Source: Nitrospira sp.
GTDB lineage: Bacteria > Nitrospirota > Nitrospiria > Nitrospirales > Nitrospiraceae
Assembly: GCA_020216985.1 (NCBI GenBank)
Contig: JAIWOH010000194.1
Location: forward strand, 1 to 10,000
DNA: 10,000 nt
Reading direction: 5' to 3'
Positions 1 through 6,936 of this stretch are shown in pieces (within the stretch, counting starts at the first letter, position 1; every line of letters begins with the position of its first letter). Below the pieces are notes generated by a model. The model made no database searches, was not told the origin of the DNA, and saw nothing but the letters and a program-made list of their open reading frames with translations. The translations under genes were made by a program, and so were the position numbers.

Positions 1-125
1 CAGACATTTGACCTCGGCGACAACGCGGTTTCCCCGGACGTCCGTTTCTCAAGATCGGCTGCCGCGGATGTCGAAAGGCCTTGCCACCAACCGTCAATAA
101 TACTTCAGGCTTATCGACTCAGGAT

Positions 126-884
126 TTATTGATCCGCGTTCTGTTCCCTCGCGTCGGCCTCGGCGGTTTTTTTCCGATGGATTTTCGTGGTGACCGAGGC
201 AAGGTAGGAACGCAGCGTGGGGTCCCGTCCGATACGATCGGTCGCGTGAGATAGGTAACGTTCCGCTTCATCGAGCCGGTCGTGTTCCTGTAACCAGTCC
301 GCCAAAGCCAAATAAGGGAACGGCTCGCGAGGCGCCACGCCGATCAATTTCTCAAGCAGCTCCTGATTGAGAGCGGGGTCCCGCTGCTCCCAATATGCGT
401 GGGCCAGATTCATCAGAATTACGGGATTGGAGTCTTCGAGGGCGGCGGCGTGTTTGAATAAAGGGAGGGAGCCGGCCGTGCCGTAAAGCAGCTCCTGTTG
501 AATGCCCAGGTTGTTCCACAAACCGGCGATGTACGCCCTGCTCGTCTTGTCCGACCGAATGTCCCTCGGCAATGCGAGCAGTTTGGACTCGGCAAGCGAG
601 AAACGGTGCGCTTCGATATCGTCACGGATGACGGCCAGCGGCACCTCGTAGGCGGAAAACGGGAGCGGCGGCAATTCGATCAGGCGCGTCGAGGGGATCG
701 GGGCGGATGGCGGAAGCGAAGGAGGCGGCGGCTCGGCGATCGGCTTGTCGGATTCGACGGACACGGAAGAGGCCGGCGGAGCGAGTTTTTCCCGAAAGGA
801 AGGGAAAAACGGATGAATGCCGATCAGCAGAAAGACGGCGAGCGCGAGCCACATGAGCAGCGGAGAAATATCGCGTCGGTACAT
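126..884 (-). CDS. Membrane-anchored TPR protein
   Basis: A 252-residue protein of unknown specific function. Residues 1-8 are a short, partly basic cytoplasmic tail (MYRRDIS). About 9-25 is one hydrophobic helix (LLMWLALAVFLLIG). About 36-77 is a proline/serine-rich linker, and the rest is helical. Residues about 120-220 look like three TPR-like helix pairs (starting near GLWNNLG, PVILMNLAHAYWEQ and PFPYLALADWLQEHDRLDEAERYL), so a role as a protein-interaction scaffold facing the periplasm is inferred. An in-frame GTG at 911 would add nine residues. I prefer the ATG at 884 because AAGAGG (890-895 on the plus strand) lies 5 nt upstream and the short N terminus suits a signal anchor. It is divergent from recG. 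Fairly sure that it is a gene and membrane-anchored; the TPR call is from pattern only. Confidence 0.8.
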   Translation of the reverse strand: MYRRDISPLLMWLALAVFLLIGIHPFFPSFREKLAPPASSVSVESDKPIAEPPPPSLPPSAPIPSTRLIELPPLPFSAYEVPLAVIRDDIEAHRFSLAESKLLALPRDIRSDKTSRAYIAGLWNNLGIQQELLYGTAGSLPLFKHAAALEDSNPVILMNLAHAYWEQRDPALNQELLEKLIGVAPREPFPYLALADWLQEHDRLDEAERYLSHATDRIGRDPTLRSYLASVTTKIHRKKTAEADAREQNADQ

Positions 885-901
885 GGCGGCCTCTTGCCTG
901 G

Positions 902-930
902 ATGGTAGCACTCACGGGAATACCGACCAA
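902..930 (-). promoter_or_regulatory. Candidate extended -10 promoter for the TPR gene
   Basis: On the minus strand TTGGTC (925-930) and TACCAT (902-907) are 17 nt apart, with TGC directly before the -10 (extended -10). Transcription would begin near 895, giving a leader of about 11 nt that just includes the AAGAGG ribosome site. The -35 is poor (3 of 6), so this rests mainly on the -10 and the geometry. Confidence 0.3.
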
Positions 931-984
931 GCGTTCGGCCGAAACCGGCGCGCAGAACCGGCGGGAAACAAGCGCCGCGTCTAA

Positions 985-1013
985 TTGAGCAGAAAGAGGT
1001 GCTGTGCTACGAT
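985..1013 (+). promoter_or_regulatory. Candidate recG promoter, nearly leaderless
   Basis: TTGAGC (985-990, 4 of 6 to the sigma-70 -35), a 17-nt spacer, then TACGAT (1008-1013, 4 of 6) preceded by TGC as an extended -10. The expected start of transcription is about 1020-1022, only 2-4 nt before the recG ATG at 1024. No Shine-Dalgarno lies at a usable distance from that ATG. The in-frame TTG at 985 coincides with the -35 box, which argues against it as a start codon. Confidence 0.45.
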
Positions 1014-1023
1014 CCGTTCCGGT

Positions 1024-3564
1024 ATGCAGACTCTGACCGAGTCAGATTTCAGAGCGCCGCTGTCCGATTGGATAGAGCGCGTGGCTCGGCCCATTGAGTT
1101 TGCCACAAAAGACCGATTCGCGCGCTTGGAAACGGTCAAGAATCTCGGTTCATTCGTCTCCGCGCACGTGCTCTCCGCGTTGGCGGGTCGGGTGTTTCCG
1201 CAAGCCGTGGAAGCGCATTTGCTGGCCTTGCGGGACATCTTCATCGATTTCCATCCGTCGCTTCCCCGACAAGAACGGCGTCGTCGATTACAGGAGGCCG
1301 CCGCGATTGTGAAGGCGCTTCGCGGGATGGCAACCGCTTCTCACCCGCCGGGCGATATGCCGGGACGAACCGTTTTGCAAGAACCGTCGAATGGTTCGGC
1401 ACGTCAAGACTTGTGGCAACTGCCGATTCGCTTCGTCAAGGGCGTGGGGCCGAAACGCATTCAATTGTTGCGGCGATGGAAGATCGAGACCGTCGAAGAC
1501 GCCCTTTGGACCGTGCCCTGGCGTTACGAGGACCGCTCGGTCATGACGCCGATCGGCAGCCTTGTGCCAGGCACGGTGGCGACGATCTGCGGAACGATCG
1601 AGCAATGCCGTGCCGTGCGCACCAGGAATCGCCGAATGAGCGTGCTCGACGTCCGAGTACGAGATCGGACGGGCAGCCTGCAGGTCGTGTTCTTCAATCA
1701 ACCGTATTTGGAAAAGATATTCGTTGTCGGAACGCGCGTGGTGATGAGCGGACGCGTGACCGCGGGGATTCAGGGGTGGATGACGCCGAGAATGGAGGCG
1801 GCGCACTATGAGACAGTCGGTGAGGAGACGGAGTCGCTGCTTCACGTCGGGCGGATCGTGCCGGTCTATCATGAAACCAAAGGTTGGACGTCCCGCCACA
1901 TGCGGGTGTTGGAGAAGACGTTGTTGGACACGTACGCCCGGGACTTGCGCGACTGCCTGCCCGTGGCGCTTCGCGCGCGTCGCCGGCTCATCCCCGTTCA
2001 GCAGGCCCTGCAGGAAGTGCATTTCCCCAAGACCGGCACCGATCGGCGGCTGCTCGAACAGGGGAAAACCCCGGCGCATCGGCGGCTGGCATTCGAAGAG
2101 CTGTTCCTGCTGCAACTTGCGTTGGCGGCTCGGCGGAGATCGGTTCAGGACGAGAAGAAAGGGCTGCGATTCGATCCGCGCGCGCCGTTGGTGGAAAAGC
2201 TGCGACGCCTGCTGCCTTTTCGCCTGACGGCCGCTCAGGAACGAGTGGTCGGGGAGATTGTTTGCGACATGGCGTCGCCTCGACCGATGAATCGACTGGT
2301 GCTGGGCGACGTCGGATCCGGCAAGACCGCCGTCGCGCTCCATGCCATCGTCATGGCCTGCGGGTCGGGTTATCAAGCGGCCCTGATGGCGCCGACCGAA
2401 ATTTTGGCCGAGCAGCACCATCGAAATCTGTCAGGTCTGTTCGAATCGCTGGGAGTGCAAGCGACCCTCGTGCGGGGGGGAGACAAGGCGTCGGTGAAGA
2501 AGGCGCAAGCGGCCGCGCTCGCTTCAGGAGACATTCAGGTGGCGATCGGAACTCATGCGCTGATTCAAAAGGGCGTCGTCTTCAAAAACTTGGCGTTGGC
2601 CGTCGTGGATGAGCAGCACAAGTTCGGCGTGTTGCAGCGGAAGATGCTGGTCGACAAAGGCTATAGGCCGGACGTGCTGGTCATGACGGCGACGCCGATT
2701 CCTCGAACGCTGGCGATGACGGTGTACGGCGATCTGGACGTTTCAGTGATCGACATGTTGCCGCCCGGACGGAAGCCGGTGCGGACGTTTCTCTTCGGGC
2801 CGGCGCAACGCCAGCGAGCCTTTCAGATCTTGCGCGATGAGCTGCGCGACAACCGGCAGGCGTATATCGTGTATCCTCTGATCGAGGAGTCGGAGCGCAC
2901 CGATTTGCAGGCGGCGATTCAAGGAGCCGAGCGGCTGCAACGCGAGGAGTTGACGGAATTCCGCGTGGGGCTGTTGCATGGGCGACTGAAAGCCGCCGAG
3001 CGGGAATCGGTGATGGCCGAGTTCAAAGCCGGAGTCATTCAGGCGCTGGTCACGACCACCGTGATCGAAGTGGGAGTCGACGTGCCCAACGCGACGGTGA
3101 TGATGGTCGAACATGCCGAACGATTCGGTCTGGCACAGTTGCACCAACTGCGCGGACGGGTGGGGCGCGCCGGGCATCAATCCTATTGTTTGCTCATGGC
3201 GAACCTGTCGGATCGCAGGGGCGCGTCGTCGTTCGGATCGTCCTCGAAGGGGCCGACGTGTGAAACGTCGTCGGCCGGAGAACGGTTGGAAGCGCTTGTG
3301 CGGTCGAACGATGGGTTTGTTATCGCCGAGGAGGATCTCCGCATCAGAGGGCCGGGAGAATTTTTGGGGGTCCGGCAATGGGGCATGCCGGAGTTTCGCG
3401 TCGCCGATCTCGTGCGAGATGCCGAGTTGTTGTCGGAAGCCAGGCAAGAGGCGGCGGCGTTGTTGCAGGTTGATCCGGAATTGAATGCGCCGGCCCATCG
3501 CGAGCTGCGGGACGCCATGCTGCGGAAGTGGCGGGAGAAGTTGGATCTCGGGTCGATCAGTTGA
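1024..3564 (+). CDS. recG: ATP-dependent DNA helicase RecG
   Basis: An 846-residue RecG, the superfamily 2 double-strand DNA translocase that reverses stalled forks and branch-migrates junctions. An N-terminal extension (about 1-125) precedes the part alignable to E. coli RecG (693 residues), as in other long-form RecGs. GVGPKR is at 140-145, followed by the wedge/OB region. The helicase core has Walker A GDVGSGKT (428-435), DEQH (529-532), TATPIPRT (555-562) and motif VI QLRGRVGR (708-715). The C-terminal part carries NDGFVIAEEDLRIRGPGEFLG, typical of RecG. A Ser/Gly-rich insertion sits at about 726-752 (see findings). The ATG at 1024 is chosen over the in-frame TTG at 985 because the latter overlaps a probable -35 box. 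It leads a likely operon with the coiled-coil and Ppx/GppA genes. Identity is secure; the start less so. Confidence 0.97.
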   Translation: MQTLTESDFRAPLSDWIERVARPIEFATKDRFARLETVKNLGSFVSAHVLSALAGRVFPQAVEAHLLALRDIFIDFHPSLPRQERRRRLQEAAAIVKALRGMATASHPPGDMPGRTVLQEPSNGSARQDLWQLPIRFVKGVGPKRIQLLRRWKIETVEDALWTVPWRYEDRSVMTPIGSLVPGTVATICGTIEQCRAVRTRNRRMSVLDVRVRDRTGSLQVVFFNQPYLEKIFVVGTRVVMSGRVTAGIQGWMTPRMEAAHYETVGEETESLLHVGRIVPVYHETKGWTSRHMRVLEKTLLDTYARDLRDCLPVALRARRRLIPVQQALQEVHFPKTGTDRRLLEQGKTPAHRRLAFEELFLLQLALAARRRSVQDEKKGLRFDPRAPLVEKLRRLLPFRLTAAQERVVGEIVCDMASPRPMNRLVLGDVGSGKTAVALHAIVMACGSGYQAALMAPTEILAEQHHRNLSGLFESLGVQATLVRGGDKASVKKAQAAALASGDIQVAIGTHALIQKGVVFKNLALAVVDEQHKFGVLQRKMLVDKGYRPDVLVMTATPIPRTLAMTVYGDLDVSVIDMLPPGRKPVRTFLFGPAQRQRAFQILRDELRDNRQAYIVYPLIEESERTDLQAAIQGAERLQREELTEFRVGLLHGRLKAAERESVMAEFKAGVIQALVTTTVIEVGVDVPNATVMMVEHAERFGLAQLHQLRGRVGRAGHQSYCLLMANLSDRRGASSFGSSSKGPTCETSSAGERLEALVRSNDGFVIAEEDLRIRGPGEFLGVRQWGMPEFRVADLVRDAELLSEARQEAAALLQVDPELNAPAHRELRDAMLRKWREKLDLGSIS

Positions 3565-3580
3565 CTGTTGGAGAACGTTT

Positions 3581-3611
3581 CGGCGGCGCGGGCGGCTCCG
3601 TCGCGCCGCCG
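3581..3611 (+). other. Strong GC hairpin between recG and the next gene
   Basis: A perfect 10-bp inverted repeat: CGGCGGCGCG (3581-3590) and CGCGCCGCCG (3602-3611) with an 11-nt loop. It lies 17 nt after the recG stop and ends 14 nt before the ATG at 3626. No T tract follows, so it is not a classic intrinsic terminator. It could stabilise or process the mRNA, or limit initiation at the next gene, which has no visible ribosome site. Confidence 0.6.
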
Positions 3612-3625
3612 TCGGCCTGAATGCC

Positions 3626-3949
3626 ATGGGATTGCTTCAGCGGCTGAGACATGATTTACGCGCGGGGATTGCGAAATTGCGTCTGGGGACGGCGCACGCG
3701 GCCGGCCGGGCGCTCGAGGAGACGGAACGGCTCCGTCTGCGGCTGGAAATCCGGAAGGTCGATCAACAACTGGCCGACCTGTACAAGGACATCGGCGAAC
3801 GGGCCGTGGCGATGAAGGAGCGGGGGACGACTGTGGAGCAGATCGTCCATGACGCCGACATCATCCGGCTGGTGCAGAATGTGCAGGCCCTCAAGGAAAC
3901 TCGAAAAAACCTGGAAGATGAAATGCAAGACATCAAGAGCGAAGCATGA
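3626..3949 (+). CDS. Small coiled-coil protein, unknown function
   Basis: A 107-residue, highly charged, helical protein that I cannot assign to a named family. Residues about 30-62 (EETERLRLRLEIRKVDQQLA, then LYKDIGERA) and about 80-105 have heptad-like spacing of Leu/Ile/Val and look like two coiled-coil helices joined by a turn near KERGTT. There is no signal peptide or membrane segment, so it is probably cytoplasmic. The frame stays open upstream to an ATG at 3485 inside recG, but that extension reads as out-of-frame recG sequence, so I chose the ATG at 3626. No Shine-Dalgarno is visible. Its stop overlaps the next gene's start (ATGA, 3946-3949), so it is probably translationally coupled to the phosphatase and may serve in the same process. 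Confidence 0.75.
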   Translation: MGLLQRLRHDLRAGIAKLRLGTAHAAGRALEETERLRLRLEIRKVDQQLADLYKDIGERAVAMKERGTTVEQIVHDADIIRLVQNVQALKETRKNLEDEMQDIKSEA

Positions 3950-4902
3950 CCAGGCCTTGCATCTCTTCCCTTCGCCTCGCCGGCATCGACATTGGCACGC
4001 TGACCTGTCGTCTTCTCATCGCCGATCTGGCTCCGCACGGTTTTCCTCAAGAGCTGTATTCCGACCGGCGCATTCTTCGTCTGGGCGAGGGAGTCGATCG
4101 CACAAAACGACTCAGCGATTCCGCAATGGATCGCGTCGTCCGGTGTTTGCGCGAGTGGAGAACCGTCATCGACGGCCACCGGGTTGCAAGGTGTACTGTC
4201 GTGGCCACCAGCGCCGTGCGGGATGCAAAAAATCGTGACGAATTCTTGGATCGGGTGAAGCATGAAACGGGTTTCGAGATCGAGGTCATCACAGGTGAAG
4301 AAGAAGCCCGTCGCACCCTGCTCGGCATTCGCTCCGGGCTTCCGGCCGGTGTCACGGACGTCCTGGCCTTGGATATCGGCGGAGGGAGCACCGAGTTGAT
4401 GCTCGATCGACCGGCCGGGCAGCCCATCGTCCGCTCGATCGACATCGGGGTCGTGCGTCTGTGCGAACGGGTGTTGAAACATGACCCGCCAACGGCGGAA
4501 GAAATCGTGCAGGCAGGGGAGTGGGTGCGGCGTGAGGTCGAAAGCGCTGTCGAAAAGATGCAGGGCTATCGGGATTCGACGGTCGTCGGCACGGCCGGCA
4601 CGATCACCACGTTGGCGGCCATGGCACAGAAGCTGCCGGCCTATGAGCCGGCCCGCATCCACAACTATGCGCTCACGCTTTCTACGGTTTTGGAGCTTGA
4701 ACGGACGCTACTTGGCCGCAAGAAGGCGGATCGTGTCGGTCTCCCGGGCCTTGAGAAGAATCGTGAAGAGGTCATCGCCGCCGGAGTCATCATCGTTCGG
4801 ACGATCATGGAGACACTTAGAATGGCCAAGCTTCTGGTCAGCGATCTGGGCCTGCGGGAGGGCGTGCTGATCGACTTGGCGATGAAGATGCAGAGCAGGT
4901 AA
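3946..4902 (+). CDS. Ppx/GppA-family exopolyphosphatase / pppGpp phosphatase
   Basis: A 318-residue member of the ASKHA-fold Ppx/GppA family, which removes terminal phosphate from polyphosphate (Ppx) or converts pppGpp to ppGpp (GppA). Visible family motifs: first phosphate loop GIDIGT (13-18); ATSAVRDAKN (87-96); the acidic GEEEA segment (117-121), which holds the catalytic glutamate in studied members; DIGGGSTE (143-150); VGTAGT (214-219); IHNYAL (238-243); LGLREGVL (301-308). The length fits the short two-domain form and lacks the extra C-terminal HD-like domains of E. coli Ppx. Sequence alone does not tell polyphosphatase from pppGpp hydrolase, so no symbol is given. The start overlaps the upstream stop (ATGA). 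It is the last gene of the recG cluster. Confidence 0.93.
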   Translation: MTRPCISSLRLAGIDIGTLTCRLLIADLAPHGFPQELYSDRRILRLGEGVDRTKRLSDSAMDRVVRCLREWRTVIDGHRVARCTVVATSAVRDAKNRDEFLDRVKHETGFEIEVITGEEEARRTLLGIRSGLPAGVTDVLALDIGGGSTELMLDRPAGQPIVRSIDIGVVRLCERVLKHDPPTAEEIVQAGEWVRREVESAVEKMQGYRDSTVVGTAGTITTLAAMAQKLPAYEPARIHNYALTLSTVLELERTLLGRKKADRVGLPGLEKNREEVIAAGVIIVRTIMETLRMAKLLVSDLGLREGVLIDLAMKMQSR

Positions 4903-4939
4903 AAGTGCTCGGTCAGTCTATGCGGAAGGTTTAATCGGT

Positions 4940-5010
4940 GGAACGGAAGGGCTGGCGGCCCAAGTCTTGCGGGCACCGGGTCTCCGTTGGTCCCAGCTTG
5001 CTTCCGTTCC
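4940..5010. other. Predicted folded intergenic element
   Basis: An outer perfect 10-bp inverted repeat (GGAACGGAAG 4940-4949, CTTCCGTTCC 5001-5010) continues inward after a small bulge as GCTGG (4951-4955) with CCAGC (4993-4997). Inside, GCCC (4958-4961) can pair with GGGC (4971-4974), and ACC (4975-4977) with GGT (4989-4991) plus wobbles. This gives a branched fold of about 71 nt. It lies 37 nt past the phosphatase stop and 64 nt past the stop of the minus-strand small ORF. No T tract adjoins it. It could be a 3' UTR stabiliser, a bidirectional terminator, a small RNA or a repeat element; the strand is undecided. Confidence 0.5.
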
Positions 5011-5074
5011 GCGCCATGATGGGTTGTGCCGTTGTAATCACCCGCGGGTTCCTCGCACCCGTTCGTCACCGATC

Positions 5075-5158
5075 TTACTCGTTTCCCGCCGATAAGGCTT
5101 TATAGAGCACTCCGAACAACAGCGTCGCCCCAATCGCGCTAAACACGATAACTGCCAT
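5075..5158 (-). CDS. 27-residue single-helix membrane peptide
   Basis: A small ORF of 27 codons plus TAA. The product starts MAVIVFSAIGATLLFGVLYK and ends ALSAGNE. Residues 2-19 form an uninterrupted hydrophobic stretch with small residues (A, G, S), and the tail is polar, so a single membrane helix is inferred. The main evidence that it is translated is the ribosome site: AAGGAGGTGATT (5163-5174 on the plus strand) ends 4 nt before the ATG, with GGAGG at 9-nt spacing, and matches the 16S anti-Shine-Dalgarno over about 11 bases. Such peptides are often accessory subunits of membrane complexes (CydX, KdpF and CcoQ are examples), but none of these is recognisable here. It lies 224 nt downstream of the methyltransferase on the same strand, so it could share that transcript or have its own. 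Confidence 0.7.
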   Translation of the reverse strand: MAVIVFSAIGATLLFGVLYKALSAGNE

Positions 5159-5162
5159 GATC

Positions 5163-5174
5163 AATCACCTCCTT
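5163..5174 (-). promoter_or_regulatory. Near-perfect Shine-Dalgarno of the 27-residue ORF
   Basis: On the minus strand this reads AAGGAGGTGATT, complementary to the conserved 3' end of 16S rRNA over about 11 bases plus one G-U. It is the strongest ribosome site in the window and decides the start at 5158. Confidence 0.85.
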
Positions 5175-5215
5175 CAAGTTCTGCCTACCAGCATATCCAG
5201 GGAATATGAACGATC

Positions 5216-5244
5216 CATGATGAAATCATGAAGAAATTTTCATG
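5216..5244. promoter_or_regulatory. Overlapping CATG palindromes
   Basis: CATGAT-GAA-ATCATG (5216-5230) is a perfect inverted repeat with a 3-nt centre. Its right half is shared with a second, 18-bp near-palindrome running from CATGAA (5227-5232) to TTCATG (5239-5244). It lies 58-86 bp upstream of the small-ORF start and 139 bp after the methyltransferase stop. It could be an operator for the small ORF or a weak hairpin at the 3' end of the methyltransferase transcript. I saw no convincing -35/-10 pair beside it. Confidence 0.3.
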
Positions 5245-5382
5245 TTTGGAACAGGGTTTGGTGGAAGGAACGAGGAGATTTTGCCCAGTGTCAGCGCCAG
5301 AACTTCCACGAGCAAGAGATCTGAAACTATGAAAATAGTAGGAGAAATTCGATGGTCTGCTGATTCGCTGATCGACGGGGCT

Positions 5383-6873
5383 CTACGACTGGGAATACCA
5401 GCGATACCCTTTGGCTTCGGTGAATCGCGCCTTGGAGACGCCGCCAGGCTTTTCGAGGAGCAGGACCTTGAAGTCAAAGAGATTAAACCAGGCCGGATCC
5501 GCCACGTCGTGATAGTGGCACCCCTGGAGCTTAGGAAGCATGTCGCCTAAAGCCCGTTGCAACTCCGGCTCGGTATAGGCTTTGACGGCGAACGGTTTAT
5601 TGAGCAGGTCGCAGAATCGCTGAATCGTGTAGATGGCTCCGGTACAGAGGACTTTCGTATCAGGCTTGACGGCAAGAAATTGAGGCAGCGAGACATACCG
5701 CTCTTGAAAACCAAGCCACCGGATCACCTGTCGCAAGTGGGAGTATTGGACTTCATATTCGGTGTGACCCGGTAATCGAACCGGTTGAGGCCAGCCGGTT
5801 TCGATGCCGAATTCCGCGAGAAACGCTCGCCCCCCTGGCTTGAGCACCCGCCAGAGCTCCGCAACAAAGCGGATGGGGCCCAGATTGAAGATCACGTGGT
5901 CCGGGGGATCAGGGTCAAGGGGAATGTGGGTGCGTCTGATCCAATCCAGCGCCTCCTGGTGCTGAGGGGTCTCACCGGTGCCGGATTGCAGCTCTTGTTT
6001 GGAGAGCCGGACCGGCGTCATATCAGCCATGTTTTCATTGTCGATGACCAGATCGATCGAATTGTCTAAAAACGGCAGGGCTTCGGCGTCGGCTCTGGCG
6101 CCGACGGCGTTCCAGCCTCCTTCTTTCGCCCGTCGGATCTGAAGGTGCAAGAAAGCCCTGGTCAGATCGAGCGAGATGTAGCGAATGGATTGTTTTTCGA
6201 ACGCCAGCAGGTCATTCCCCAGTTCTCGCGCGACGTACCCCAGCCCTCCTCCTATTTCGAGGATAGTCTTGGGTTTGGGCGAAAGCCAGCCAAGGCGACG
6301 AATCTGCCGCATGAGCAGCCGGCCGTAGGTCAGCCCGCCGAGCACGCCGGTCGGCTCACGAAACAGGTGTGAGACGGTGGTTTCGATCAGATCGAAATGG
6401 CGATCGTCCTTGTGCGGTTCCGTCAAGGTGTGGCGATGAAAGTGGTCCAGGTGGTCTTCCCCTTCGAAATCATCTTGCCCCGACCAGTCTTCCCGTATTC
6501 GTTGGAGCAAGAGATCCCATTTGGCCTGGTGCCGGTGGCCGCCGGGCGGTTCGCTGCCGTAGTAGCAAAGGGAATAGCTCGGCGTGGCCCACCGCTCCAG
6601 GTGCCAGCGTCCGGGTTGGCCGTCCGGGCCGCAAATCTTGGTTCCATACTGTTCCAACAAGGCGCCCACGGTCGTGTGGCCGTTCATGGCGTGGAGCATG
6701 GCGACGCCCGTCTGGTTGAGGCGTATCACCGGCAAGTTGTCATCAAGAGGAGCGAGCCAACATTCATCGCTATGGTGCTGATAGATGACGAGGTCGGGGA
6801 CGCGCCAGGCAAAGAGATTGAGCGTCTCATCGGTCAGCGGGATCGGTTCTTGAACGAGCGCGCGGGGTTTCAT
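5383..6873 (-). CDS. PqqD-like domain fused to a class I SAM methyltransferase
   Basis: A 496-residue protein. Residues about 21-76 (FAWRVPDLVIYQ, PVIRLNQTG, NGHTTVGALLEQYG) have the pattern of PqqD-like winged-helix domains, the fold that binds leader peptides in PqqD and RiPP recognition elements. Residues about 200-356 are a class I methyltransferase: motif I ILEIGGGLGY (204-213), an acidic residue after strand 2 (D236), DAEALPFLDNSIDLVI (262-277) and LWRVLKPGG (340-348), as in UbiE/COQ5-type enzymes. Between them is a His/Asp-rich helical linker (112-160). The C-terminal part (about 370-496) is unassigned. No signal peptide, so it is cytoplasmic. The substrate is unknown. The start is the only in-frame ATG after the upstream stop and lacks a clear Shine-Dalgarno. 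It follows the cupredoxin gene by 63 nt, so co-transcription is likely. Confidence 0.88.
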   Translation of the reverse strand: MKPRALVQEPIPLTDETLNLFAWRVPDLVIYQHHSDECWLAPLDDNLPVIRLNQTGVAMLHAMNGHTTVGALLEQYGTKICGPDGQPGRWHLERWATPSYSLCYYGSEPPGGHRHQAKWDLLLQRIREDWSGQDDFEGEDHLDHFHRHTLTEPHKDDRHFDLIETTVSHLFREPTGVLGGLTYGRLLMRQIRRLGWLSPKPKTILEIGGGLGYVARELGNDLLAFEKQSIRYISLDLTRAFLHLQIRRAKEGGWNAVGARADAEALPFLDNSIDLVIDNENMADMTPVRLSKQELQSGTGETPQHQEALDWIRRTHIPLDPDPPDHVIFNLGPIRFVAELWRVLKPGGRAFLAEFGIETGWPQPVRLPGHTEYEVQYSHLRQVIRWLGFQERYVSLPQFLAVKPDTKVLCTGAIYTIQRFCDLLNKPFAVKAYTEPELQRALGDMLPKLQGCHYHDVADPAWFNLFDFKVLLLEKPGGVSKARFTEAKGYRWYSQS

Positions 6874-6936
6874 GACAAGAGGCGAGCAGCCTACAAGAAG
6901 GGTTCGTCGTTCCGCAAGACGTTGCGAGGATGGCGA

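Noticed and set aside
1..125. Possible ends of plus-strand reading frames (open to 100 and to 132)
   Set aside because: Two frames are open from the window edge, but they are too short to judge, show no recognisable motif, and one overlaps the TPR gene end. No terminator or RNA gene is evident here either.
498..908. Plus-strand open frame antisense to the TPR gene
   Set aside because: It is Arg/Gly-rich low-complexity translation typical of the opposite strand of a GC-rich gene, with no supporting ribosome site.
1288..2421. Long minus-strand open frame (377 codons) inside recG
   Set aside because: It is fully antisense to recG, which shows all helicase motifs. The translation has no recognisable domain and the GC-rich third codon positions of recG explain the lack of stops. 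The same holds for 2743-3627 on the minus strand.
5040..5049. Palindrome ACCCGCGGGT
   Set aside because: Ten-bp palindromes of this GC-rich type are expected by chance, and nothing else marks it as a site.
5242..5550. Plus-strand frame of 102 codons, with an internal ATG at 5329
   Set aside because: More than half of it is antisense to the methyltransferase C terminus and the product resembles no family that I know. A weak AGGAG near 5340 lies after the ATG, not before it.
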